From the NCBI GenBank assembly GCA_963576735.1, contig OY755198.1, positions 3,968,001-4,032,000 of the forward strand: 64,000 nt of DNA, in the 5' to 3' direction. The notes under the pieces were generated by a model. That model was not told the origin of the DNA and did no database searches. It saw nothing but the letters and a program-made list of their open reading frames with translations. The translations under genes were made by a program, and so were the position numbers. This DNA comes from Bedellia somnulentella. Taxonomy: Eukaryota > Arthropoda > Insecta > Lepidoptera > Bedelliidae. Within the stretch, counting starts at the first letter, position 1; every line of letters begins with the position of its first letter. Shown in pieces: positions 31,287-41,100 of the stretch.

Positions 31287-34241
31287 TTATTTTTGAACGA
31301 TTAGTACGTCTTCAGTTTCATCATATGTCAAACTTTTCAAACATTCTGTTATCACTTTTTTTAATTCGTATCTACTCATATTTTTTATTTGCAACATTTT
31401 ATTAAATTTATTATAAATATATCCTCCAAGAAATAACATAAATCTGCCAGAAAAAAATGTTCGCAGTTTAGGAATTTGAAAAATGTTACCAAAACCTCTT
31501 AAATTGTTTGATTGGTAGTCAATATTTCGGCTCTTTTTGTGCATTGTCATTAATATTCTTAGTAAGTATATTTTTCTCACTGAAAGTACATCCGCATCGC
31601 TATATAAATTTACTGTAGGATACATATAAGGCAAATTTAATCCTACCTTTAAAACAGCTCTCTGTGCGCGTTCCAACGGCAATAAAATGGTTTTAGAGCT
31701 TCCTCCCCATGTGTCAATGCAATACGTTAATTTAGAATCACACAGAGCATAATAAACTATCTTAAAAGTATGAGAATCAATGACATGTCGCAGATTTTTG
31801 AACACAGCGATAAGTTTACGAACTCTCGAGGTGAGTAGTTCTATGTGTGGTCTAAAAGTTAGGTGACAGTCTATAATAACTCCCAAATATTTTATTGTAG
31901 ACGTTCTTTCGAGCTTAGGACATTTACAGAGTACTGCTTGGTTACAGTTTATTTCGTGCGCTACAATGTTAAGGTCACTGGAAGGCTGAGTATTTTTACG
32001 AATGCTGAATGTGAGATATTTGGTCTTGTCACTATTTAGGCTAAGTAAATTTGTGGCCATCCAATCAGAGACTGAATCAAGGCCTTTTTGTGCATATTGT
32101 CTCACTGTTTGCCAGTCATCACCCCAAAATACTAAAGCTGTATCATCTGCAAACGTAAAAATACGGCCGTGCTGCAGCTTCATTTCACACAGGTCATTTA
32201 TATAGAGAAGAAATAGCGTCGGGCCAATTACACTTCCCTGTGGAACACCGTAAGTAACCTCAATAGGGTCGCTAAGTGTGTCACCTAACTTTACTGATTG
32301 AGTTATTTGTGTCAAGTAATCTGCAAATAATTTTAATTGGTCTCCCCGAATACCGTAGCTTTCTAATTTTTGAAGTAGGATGTGAATAGATACGGTATCA
32401 AAGGCCTTTGCCAAGTCGATAAAGATACCGAGACACTTTTTACCTCTATCCACATCACTAACTATTAGGTTCGTGAGCTCAGCGACTGCATCTGCTGTGG
32501 AAATACCTTTGCGGAAGCCATATTGATTGGATGACAGTATATTTTTTGATTCCAGGTACTTTAGTAATCGACTATTCATTAGCTTTTCAAGTATTTTAGA
32601 AACTGTTGAAAGAAGAGATATTGGTCTATAATTTCCGTACGATCGTTTATCTCCATTTTTATAAATAGGCGTTATAAGGGCTTGTTTAAGAATTTTAGGG
32701 AAAATACCATTTGAGAAAGATAAGTTTATCAAGTGAACCAGGATTGCATTCAGTTCATGTTGGTTTTTTTTAAATATGGCGGATGATATCATATCATGGC
32801 CTGTGGAGTATTTGTTATTGAGACTGTTGACAGTACTGGCCATTTCTGTCATATCTGTTTCAAGCAGAACGAAAGAATCAATTGTATTTCGTATAGGACA
32901 CGTTTGTTTTGACGGTTTTGGGCATTTTTTTATTATATCATCTGCGAGAGATTTACCAACATTAGAAAAATATTTATTAAAATTTGTGGCTGCTGATTTT
33001 GGTGACTCATTGTTGAAAAAGTGGTCGAGTGACTTTGTTTTCTTTGGCTTATAATTAGTGAGGGTATTTATGACTTGCCAAGTTGCTTTTATATTATTAG
33101 CTCTGGCCTTTTCTAGTTCACTTTTTTCATAGATAATTTTTAATTTACGCAGTAAGGAATTGCAAAAATTTCTGTATCTATTATAGGTCGTTTTAAGAAC
33201 AAGGTTACTAGTAGATTTTTTTAGTTTTTTGTGCAACATATCACGGTTTTTCATACAGCGTAGTAGTCCGGGTGTTATCCAAGGTTTTATAGGAAGTTTA
33301 CGTCGTGTCAATGTTTTTGTAATTGTGTTATTTCTTACAATATCACTGAGAGTATTTACGAAACGCTCTGTGGCAGCATTACATTCGTTTTCTAACATTA
33401 CTTGACTGAAATCTGTTTCTTGTATAGCTGTAGTTATCCCGGAATAGTCAATTTTCTGTATTGTGTTGCTTAATGATTTACGCGGCCTAAAGGACTCGAT
33501 ACACAAGTATATAGTGCTGTGATCAGTCAACGTGTTTTCTATTACCAATATATTTACGACGTAATTAGATTTTAATAAGACATGGTCTAGACACGCGTCA
33601 ACTCTAGTAGGATAAGTATGTCCTGGCAAAAGTCCATGAGTAGATGTAAGATTTAAATAGTCTTCAGCGTGGTTATTTAAAGGATTATTAATTATGTTAA
33701 TATTAAAGTCACCCAACAAGAAAATGTTTTTGAATCTAGTAAGTGAAGTTAGCAGAGAATCGAGTGAATTTATAAAATTATCAGTACTTAAAAAACTGGG
33801 TGAGCGATAAATTGATATAATTGCTACAGTATTATCAACAATTGTAATAAGACAATTGCCATCTTTTATCTCCGGTTCGTAAGTATAATTATTAATCCCT
33901 TTCCTTGTGTAAATACGAGTAACGACACCATCATTTTGATTATTGTTACGTTTGGTAGCAAAACTGTCATATCCATTTATGATTGGTAAGTTGGAAGTTT
34001 TCGCTAACCAGCACTCAGTTAGCACAATAATGTCGGGGTCAGATTTTATTCTAGCTATCAGTGTTTGTAGCCCGGACATATTGCAATTTATACTGCGTAT
34101 GTTCTGCGATAATATTTTCAGTTTTTGCCGAGGGTTTACATACGTAGTAACATATTCTGGGGTGCATTTGTATGCATTTGCAACTGTCAGATTATCTAGG
34201 TCATTTGAGACTTGAATAATATTATTATCTAGAATTTCCAA
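31287..34241 (-). CDS. LINE1 ORF2: endonuclease and reverse transcriptase
   Basis: Open frame of 984 codons without a break. The AP-type endonuclease has ILSQNIRSIN, LTECWLA, IISIYRSPSF, LLGDFNINI and LTDHSTI (N, E, D, H residues). The RT has NYRPISLLSTVSKILEK, QYGFRKGIS, FIDLAKAFDTV, YGVPQGSVIGP and the active site TFADDTAL (FADD). The frame begins with TTG at the position where LINE2 has ATG. No ATG lies upstream, so the start was either lost or translation is coupled to the frame before it. Confidence 0.85.
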   Translation of the reverse strand: MEILDNNIIQVSNDLDNLTVANAYKCTPEYVTTYVNPRQKLKILSQNIRSINCNMSGLQTLIARIKSDPDIIVLTECWLAKTSNLPIINGYDSFATKRNNNQNDGVVTRIYTRKGINNYTYEPEIKDGNCLITIVDNTVAIISIYRSPSFLSTDNFINSLDSLLTSLTRFKNIFLLGDFNINIINNPLNNHAEDYLNLTSTHGLLPGHTYPTRVDACLDHVLLKSNYVVNILVIENTLTDHSTIYLCIESFRPRKSLSNTIQKIDYSGITTAIQETDFSQVMLENECNAATERFVNTLSDIVRNNTITKTLTRRKLPIKPWITPGLLRCMKNRDMLHKKLKKSTSNLVLKTTYNRYRNFCNSLLRKLKIIYEKSELEKARANNIKATWQVINTLTNYKPKKTKSLDHFFNNESPKSAATNFNKYFSNVGKSLADDIIKKCPKPSKQTCPIRNTIDSFVLLETDMTEMASTVNSLNNKYSTGHDMISSAIFKKNQHELNAILVHLINLSFSNGIFPKILKQALITPIYKNGDKRSYGNYRPISLLSTVSKILEKLMNSRLLKYLESKNILSSNQYGFRKGISTADAVAELTNLIVSDVDRGKKCLGIFIDLAKAFDTVSIHILLQKLESYGIRGDQLKLFADYLTQITQSVKLGDTLSDPIEVTYGVPQGSVIGPTLFLLYINDLCEMKLQHGRIFTFADDTALVFWGDDWQTVRQYAQKGLDSVSDWMATNLLSLNSDKTKYLTFSIRKNTQPSSDLNIVAHEINCNQAVLCKCPKLERTSTIKYLGVIIDCHLTFRPHIELLTSRVRKLIAVFKNLRHVIDSHTFKIVYYALCDSKLTYCIDTWGGSSKTILLPLERAQRAVLKVGLNLPYMYPTVNLYSDADVLSVRKIYLLRILMTMHKKSRNIDYQSNNLRGFGNIFQIPKLRTFFSGRFMLFLGGYIYNKFNKMLQIKNMSRYELKKVITECLKSLTYDETEDVLIVQK

Positions 34242-34731
34242 ATGTAAATATAAATATCATTAACATTATGTCACGATTTATTTGCAAATGCAGGACAAAA
34301 CTGCAACTTAATAATTTATGGGCAACATAAATATAATTTGTATAATTATTATCTTTTATTTTAACTTCGTTTTTAAGTTTGTATATACAAAGAAAGAATT
34401 CAAAACTAAAGACATGTGTGTAATATGTAAGTGTAAAGTGTATTATTTTTGTTAGGTGTAATAAAATGCTATCAGAAGGTAATAACTGTATATGTGTGAT
34501 AGTAAAATGTAGGGCACACAACAGCCAACAAGTGTAGTAAAAAATTACATTGGAAAATATTACGAGAAAATGACCTAAAAGTATTTGAGTCAAAAAAAGA
34601 CTGCTCTCTAACCTAACACTAGATATTAGAGGGTCCCACTCGTTGATCCAGTTCATCCAGTGATCGTACAGAGATTGCTGGGGAGCCTTCAGATTTTCGA
34701 ACAAGTATTGTACCATTGTTAGTCCACACAT
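34225..34731 (-). CDS. LINE1 inter-ORF hydrophobic frame
   Basis: 168 codons open from ATG 34731, inside the end of ORF1 in another frame, to TAA 17 nt into ORF2. It is rich in F, I, L and Y, with likely membrane segments (IFYYTCWLLCALHFTI, LLSCSFVLHLQI). About 131 codons lie beyond the ORF1 stop. It has the same position, phase to ORF2 and 17-nt overlap as the LINE2 frame at 38957-39715. No known family was recognised. Confidence 0.4.
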   Translation of the reverse strand: MCGLTMVQYLFENLKAPQQSLYDHWMNWINEWDPLISSVRLESSLFLTQILLGHFLVIFSNVIFYYTCWLLCALHFTITHIQLLPSDSILLHLTKIIHFTLTYYTHVFSFEFFLCIYKLKNEVKIKDNNYTNYIYVAHKLLSCSFVLHLQINRDIMLMIFIFTFGNSR

Positions 34732-34763
34732 AATGAAAATTATTCTGCTTCGCTCTGGTCCTT
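34619..34763 (-). pseudogene. LINE1 ORF1, C-terminal remnant
   Basis: NNFHYVWTNNGTILVRKSEG matches the conserved end of LINE ORF1 (compare NYKFVWPSNGRILLRKDEG in LINE2). It ends at a TAG at 34619. The rest was lost by 5' truncation at insertion. Confidence 0.75.
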
Positions 34764-35152
34764 GAACAAACAGAACACACAGTCACCCCTAAATATTTAA
34801 TGGAAGGGAACATAATTAATTCATTGCCTATTGAATTAAAGGATTATAATGCGAACAATACGCTAATACAGGATAGGAAAATAGCTTTAGAAAACAGCAT
34901 AAAATCACACGACTATAATAAAAAAAAATTGATAAAAATAGAATATATAGAGATTTTAATGTTGGAGATTTGGTTTATGTTGAGAACGGAAATAAATTAA
35001 ATCGGAAGAAACTAGATGAGATAAAAATAGGTCCATATGAGATAATAGAAAAAATATCAAATTCAATTTATAAACTAAATACAGGTCATAAAAAAAGTGA
35101 ATCTAATATTTTTCATATAACGAAATTGTTACCATTTTTTGATCAAGTGTAA
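34764..35152 (+). pseudogene. Gypsy integrase, C-terminal part
   Basis: Resumes after the LINE with TVTPKYLMEGN and changes frame near 34940-34970. It ends with VGDLVYVENGNKL and KIGPYEIIEKIS, a GPY/F-type C-terminal module, and a stop at 35152. Broken by insertion and frameshift. Confidence 0.7.
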
Positions 35153-35211
35153 ACTAATAACAATATCTGATAAAAATATTTAAAATATATAATTCGTAGG
35201 TTCCTACTCGG

Positions 35212-35224
35212 TTAGGGGGGGAGA
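35212..35224 (+). other. Gypsy polypurine tract
   Basis: TTAGGGGGGGAGA directly before the 3' LTR. It is the usual plus-strand primer site. Confidence 0.8.
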
Positions 35225-35503
35225 TGTAAAATATTGACACTTGGTTTGGCGGCTGTCACCGTATGTGTTGTGTAGTGTCAAATTTTAATTATTGTCATTT
35301 TGTAAACAATTTCATATTTAATAATTTATGATAAAATAATATTTAAGTGGAATAATAGCTTTATGTGTTGTTTCTCTTTCAGGTAAGTTAATTTGTTGTA
35401 ATGAGCATGTAAAGTTAATTAGATAGGAATATTTTTAATAAAAGTTTTCAATCTCTTTCAGAGCAACAACAATCTTTTATTTCACTAGAAATAATACGTT
35501 ATA
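35225..35503 (+). repeat. Gypsy 3' LTR (intact)
   Basis: 279 bp. It contains GGAATATTTTTAATAAAAG uninterrupted, proving where the copia element entered the 5' LTR. Confidence 0.9.
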
Positions 35504-35754
35504 TACACACAAATTATTTCAATGAAATTTACTTGTTGTCATCATGCCTATTACCATAAAATTATATATCGGATGAAAATATTATTAATCTATGTCTGGC
35601 TTGCCACTTGTAGCAGATAAAACAAACACAACAGCTAAAATCAGACATTCAATGTCGGAAAGTATGAATACTGTAGTAATATTTACGAATTACATAAATC
35701 TTACTCGAAAAAAAGTTCAATGTACAATACACTTATAAAACGTACACTTATAAA

Positions 35755-36003
35755 TACATTATAAATACATACGGCTATAAATCCCAAGAAGGGGTAGCCA
35801 GAGCTAGGGAATGAGACATTCCTCAGCCACCTTTGGAAGTTGCGTGGGGAAAAGATGGCAAAATAAAGGTTGTTGGTGATGGGTCTCCAATCCAACCGCA
35901 TCGCCCAAAAATCCCCTAAAAGCCCCAATACCGTTAGTCGCTTCTTACGTACACCCACCGGCAGAAATGGGGTAGTGTTATTCTAAGCCGACACTACACA
36001 GCA
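35755..36003 (-). repeat. SINE-A
   Basis: CATACGGCTATAAATCCC to GACACTACACAGCA. ACACTTATAAAT occurs on both sides, a possible target duplication. Confidence 0.85.
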
Positions 36004-36114
36004 AATCACTACACTTATAAATCTTATGCAAAAAACATTTATAAATTATCATGCAAATGTCCTCAGCGGGGATTATGTTCGATGATTGTAGCTATACCAA
36101 ATCCATTTTAAATC

Positions 36115-36240
36115 GGTTCAATCATTTTAAGGTTGTCTGGAAAAGATGGCTTTTAGTGATAAGTCCACCAATTGCACTTCTATTTAGGAACACAATCAAT
36201 GTAAATTGTTTAGCTGTGATATACAATAAAGATGCTTAAA
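36115..36240 (+). repeat. LINE 3' UTR fragment
   Basis: GGTTGTCTGGAAAAGATGGC, then CCACCAATTGCACTTCTAT, ending TACAATAAAGATG. A 3' tail with its own poly(A)-like signal. Confidence 0.55.
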
Positions 36241-36329
36241 ATCATTATTTAAAAAAAAAACGTTGGATTTATTGCTGTTACATATATTCGAAATAAGATA
36301 TTTTACATATTTTCAATGTAAGATATTTT

Positions 36330-36568
36330 TTGCTTAGAATAGCACTACCGGTGCACGGTCCGGTGGGTGTACGTAAGAGGCGACTAACGGATTGGGGCTT
36401 TTAATTGATTTTTGGGCGATGTGGTTGGAGACCCGTCACCAAAAACATTTATTATTACCATCTTTTCCCTAATCAACTTCCAAAAGTGGCTGAGGAATTT
36501 CTCATTCCAAAGCTCTGGCTACCCCGTTAAGGGATTTATAGCCGTGAGTATATGTATGTATGTATACA
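36330..36568 (+). repeat. SINE-A
   Basis: TGCTTAGAATAGCACTACC to GTGAGTATATGTATGTATG. The first few head bases are lost. Confidence 0.85.
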
Positions 36569-36569
36569 A

Positions 36570-38110
36570 TAAAGAGTTTTCTTGTAAAATGTTTCGCTGT
36601 GATATACAATAAAGAGTTTTCTATTCTATTTTCTCATTAACCAAGTGACCAAAAACGTAAATAAGGTAATTACTGATGTTATCGCGTTACTATATACTTG
36701 CAAGATTTTTTCCAATTTTTTGCTGATAAAATTATAAAAATCAACACATACAATATACAATTGATTATATTAGATACGCCACTTTACAAAGCCTATTATT
36801 ATTTACTTTATAAATTATGAGAATAACAATTTTGATACGTATTTTTGTGATTATTTATTATTTCAATAGTTTTATTTTAGATTCAACTTATTTTTTTAAT
36901 ATTTATACATGGATCAACCAACGGAATACATATAAATTTACACAATAATCCTATAACGCGGAAAAAATATATAAAAATAAATTATTTAGGTAGGAAGTGT
37001 AACAAAACAAGAAACAAAAATAGAGGAAAGAGGTGTAGAAGTACATAAAATAATGCCAATAAGTTTTGTTACAACTATCAATTGGAGACATTACCATACA
37101 GTTGAACACTTTACTATAATGTGGCGAACCAAGCTAAACATTATGATTATGTATGAAAGGCAAGTGAATATACTTATTTTTAAAAACACCATGTATTATC
37201 TATTAGAACCAATAGGTAATACTGAAGCCAGCCTGTGTCTCATGACACTTTATTAAATACAAAAACAACACATTGGAATGGAAATAGATCCAATAGTGGT
37301 AACTTTTGACTAAAGTCTGATTTTTTATTTCAGTCAGTAAACTGACAGGTGCAACTGTCACTAACTAAATATACATGAACAAAAAGATGTATCAGTGACA
37401 GTTGCACCTGTCATTTTACTGACTGAAATTAAAAATCAGACTAGGTATTATTTAACGTATCCTATCTTATCATATTATGTATTTTTGATCGTTTCTGCTC
37501 TGAAGAAGTTAATAACTTAGTATTTTTATTAAAACTACTGTATTATTAAAACATTTAAAATCTTTCCACGTTACACTTCCAGAAAGATTGATTTTGCTTT
37601 ACAATATTTTACAAAACACAATGCTACCTTAATTAGGATTACTTATTATTAATTACAACTATATACTCATGGCGAAAAGGCACTTAAAAACTACTAGTCT
37701 TCCATATTCGATTTAAATGATGGCGACATCTCACTCTCACATTTACTGAAACTTAAGCATTTATCCTAAAACTGCGTTTAATTTAGACTAAAACGTACTA
37801 TACTAGTCGTTAACCTATATTTTTTTTATTAAATCTCTTTGTTAAGGCACGTCTTTGTACAATAAGCTTGGATATCACTCTAACGTAATCGATACATCAA
37901 AGTTATTAAATTAGATTAAAAATTACAATCAGAAAAGTTAACATAGATAGTTGACATCATTCAAGTAAAGTCAATACTCAAATTATACTTTGACAGAGTA
38001 GATACCATTCATGAAAACCCTTCTCATACAACAAGTATGTTATAGATTTGTCAAAATATCACGCCAGACCAAAAAAGCAACAGCGCCATCGCCGCCATTT
38101 TGAAAAAACG
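36570..38110. other. Intergenic, one MITE, no gene seen
   Basis: AT-rich, with short frames only (60-70 codons). It contains the foldback element at 37314-37442. Its right end probably holds the 3' UTR of the minus-strand gene, with a candidate ATTAAA signal at 38114-38119. Confidence 0.5.
37314..37442. mobile_element. 129-bp foldback MITE
   Basis: Arms of about 49 bp (37314-37362, 37394-37442) are near-perfect inverted repeats, with AGTCTGATTTTT at the outside and CAGGTGCAACTGTCACT inside. The loop is about 31 bp. Confidence 0.85.
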
Positions 38111-38166
38111 GACTTTAATAAATCCGTGAAAATCATTTCAATCACCCAAAATTTACACAATATTTT

Positions 38167-41100
38167 TCAGCTCGAATCACTCTCAGTATCGCTTTCAGTT
38201 GACTCTCGTTTATTTTTGTGTTTCTTCTTGTCTTTATGTTTGTCGTGGTGTTTTTCTCTGTGCTTATGTTTTGGGCTCCTTTTCGGGCTGTCCTTGTCCT
38301 TGCGGACCTTGTGGTGTCAAATGCCCGAATCGTCGGTCGTGTGATGAATGTTATTCATGGATTCCTCTGAAGATTCCGATTTGTGCTTCTTCTTTCCTCT
38401 GAAATAAGAATGACAATTGAATCAATAAAACTATATTTGGGTAATATATTCCATCAAGACTTGTGTTGAAATACGCAATGTTCCGAAAATACCCGGCGAA
38501 ACAAAAGCTGCACTTTTCGAATACACCGCTAAACTAAGTTCAATTCTTCAATTAGACATGGATATTTCGAGAATGGCGCGTGATGTCTACAGGCTCCCAT
38601 CCAGAAAAGACAGGACTTCTTCCTCTATTTCCATCGAATTAAGTAACACTATGATCAAGTCAAAACTACTGGATGCAATAAAAAAATATAACCAAACCCA
38701 CTCTGAAAAGTTGTCAACTTTCCACCTCGGCATTCTACAAGCCCGGCAACCCGTTTATGTTTCAGAACTATTAACACCTAAACTTAAAAGACTCCTCTTT
38801 CTGGCTAAGGACTACGCTAAGTCGGCTAACTATAAGTTTGTATGGCCCTCTAATGGTCGTATACTTCTGAGAAAAGATGAAGGCCAATCATATAAACCAC
38901 TTAAAAATGAAACAGACCTAAATGAACTAAAGAAAAGAGATTCAAACACTACATGACTATGTTTGTGTATTATATGGATTTTTACTTTTGTTTTACGTTT
39001 TGGTGGAATCTTGCTATTCATATTGGACTTGTCATCACTCACAAAATTTACAATTTACAATATTATCTTTTTCCTATGTTTTAATTTAGTTAAAATATTA
39101 ATAATAAATAATTCTTCAATAATATTCCTCATAAAAAGAGTACTATTCATAATCTTCCCTTATTTTTCATACCGTAAAAATGTATGTGGTAAAGCATTTT
39201 TTATAAAAAAGCATATAAGTTTCTCTGTTATTCGATATAGTATTTCTCAAATGTGTCTTAAATTATTTTTATTGATATTACCCAAGCACTTTAAAAACCT
39301 TATTATAATAGTTCCTTTGTTGCATCTCAATTCCTATCGCGATGTAATGAACTGTAATTGTGTAGTAAATACGCAGATTTATACCTCAAAGTTAAACCTT
39401 TATTGTTATTATATGGATACTGTTCAACACTTAGGTATGATAGGCCAAATTGCGTATACTGGCATTTCTCTAAGAAAAGCTATAAATTATGATATAAGAT
39501 TATTTTTAAGTAACATTGTTGTGGTTAATTATTATCATTACATACAATATGTCCGCGAATTACGCTCTCGTTGCCACATTAAATGTATGCATAGAGTTAC
39601 TAACCCCTTAACACAGTTCTTTTACGACTTTTTTGACATATTATTTATTACTTCAGTACAACTTTTTTATCACTTAACTTTTATATCTAACAATAAAAAT
39701 GGGTTGCACAAATGACTACTTATCAAAGGAGTTAGACTCTTTTGAGATATCAAAGGCTATTAAATGTGACATTTCGGAGTGTCACACATTACATGAATAC
39801 AAATCTAGTCTTAACATTATATCACAAAATATTCGAAGCATTAAAAAGAATTTTCCTGATTTTCAAGTTTTACTGTCGCGACTTAAGCTGGACATGGATT
39901 TAATTGTTTTCACAGAATGCTGGCTTAAATCTAACCCTTTTATTGAAAGTTTAAATGGTTTTTCCCTTATAACAACTACAAACAATGTACGACAAAACGA
40001 CGGAGTAGCTGTATTCATTAAAGATAATGTTTCCTTTTCCTATGAAGAACCGAACATACTAGAAGCCAACTCTTTATTGATAAAAATTAACTCCGATACT
40101 GTTATACTAGCGATCTATCGTTCACCTTCCAAAAAAGATCCTAACCCATTCATAAATTCGCTTGGTTGTCTCCTTAATTCATTAAGCACATACACAAATA
40201 TAATACTCATTGGAGATATAAATATTGCTATAAATCATGAGAAAATATTAAATGATGGTGAAAATTACCTCACTGTATTGGCATATCATGGATTACTCCC
40301 AACCCACACTAATATCACCAGAAGAGAGAGTGGTACCTGTCTAGATCACCTTATGTTAAAGTCTAAAAATTCCTCTACTACTTTCCTCGTTGAATCTTCC
40401 GTTACAGACCATGACACTATTGTTTTCTCCCTATCGTTGTTAAATAAACCAGCCTATTCTACCACCAACACTATCAGATTAGATTACGAAAATATCAAAA
40501 AAGAAATAGAATTTAAAGACTTCAGTGAAATATGCCGGGAAAGTGATCCTAATGTGGCCATGACAACTCTTACAACAACATTGACTAATATGATTAATAA
40601 AAACACAGAAATCAAAACTTTAAGTAGACGCAAGAAAATAATTAAACCCTGGATAACGCCCGGCTTGCAAAAATGTATAGCTAACCGCGACAGTATGCAT
40701 CATCGTTTGAAAAAAGAAAAAACTAATGAAATACTAAAAATAACTTATAATAGGTATCGTAATTACTGTAACTCACTACTAAGAAATATTAAATTAGCGT
40801 ACGAACAAAATCAATTAAATCAGGCAGGTAATAATAGTAAACAACTTTGGCAAGCAATTAAAACAATTAGTAATAATACCACTAAGAAAACCAACTCTAA
40901 GAACCTACTAAAAGCTTATGATTCTCCTGTTGAAGGCGTAAACAAGGTTAACGACTATTTTACGTCTGTCGGTAAAAACCTGGCTGAAAAAATTTTACTC
41001 AAAAAGTCTTCTAACTTTAACAATCGTGGCTTGAAACGGAATCGAAACTCATTAGTCATGCTTGATACGGATGAACAAGAAGTTTCATCTCTAATCTCCA

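Larger units (their letters stand above)
30918..34763 (-). mobile_element. LINE1: CR1/L2-like non-LTR element, inserted in gypsy
   Basis: The 3' end is at left (an A/T-rich tail near 30920), the 5' end at right. It is truncated within ORF1, so it spans the ORF1 C-terminus, an inter-ORF frame and an unbroken ORF2 frame. It interrupts the gypsy integrase. The exact right boundary (34760-34790) is uncertain. Confidence 0.8.
22376..35503 (+). mobile_element. Ty3/gypsy retrotransposon, twice interrupted
   Basis: LTRs are 279 bp (TGTAAAATATTGACACTTGG to AATACGTTATA) with a 4-bp target duplication TACA (22372-22375 and 35504-35507). The 5' LTR is split by the copia element (22588-26888). The two LTRs differ at about one base, so the insertion is young. 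Order is gag, protease, RT, RNase H, integrase. A LINE (about 30918-34763) splits the integrase. Confidence 0.9.
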
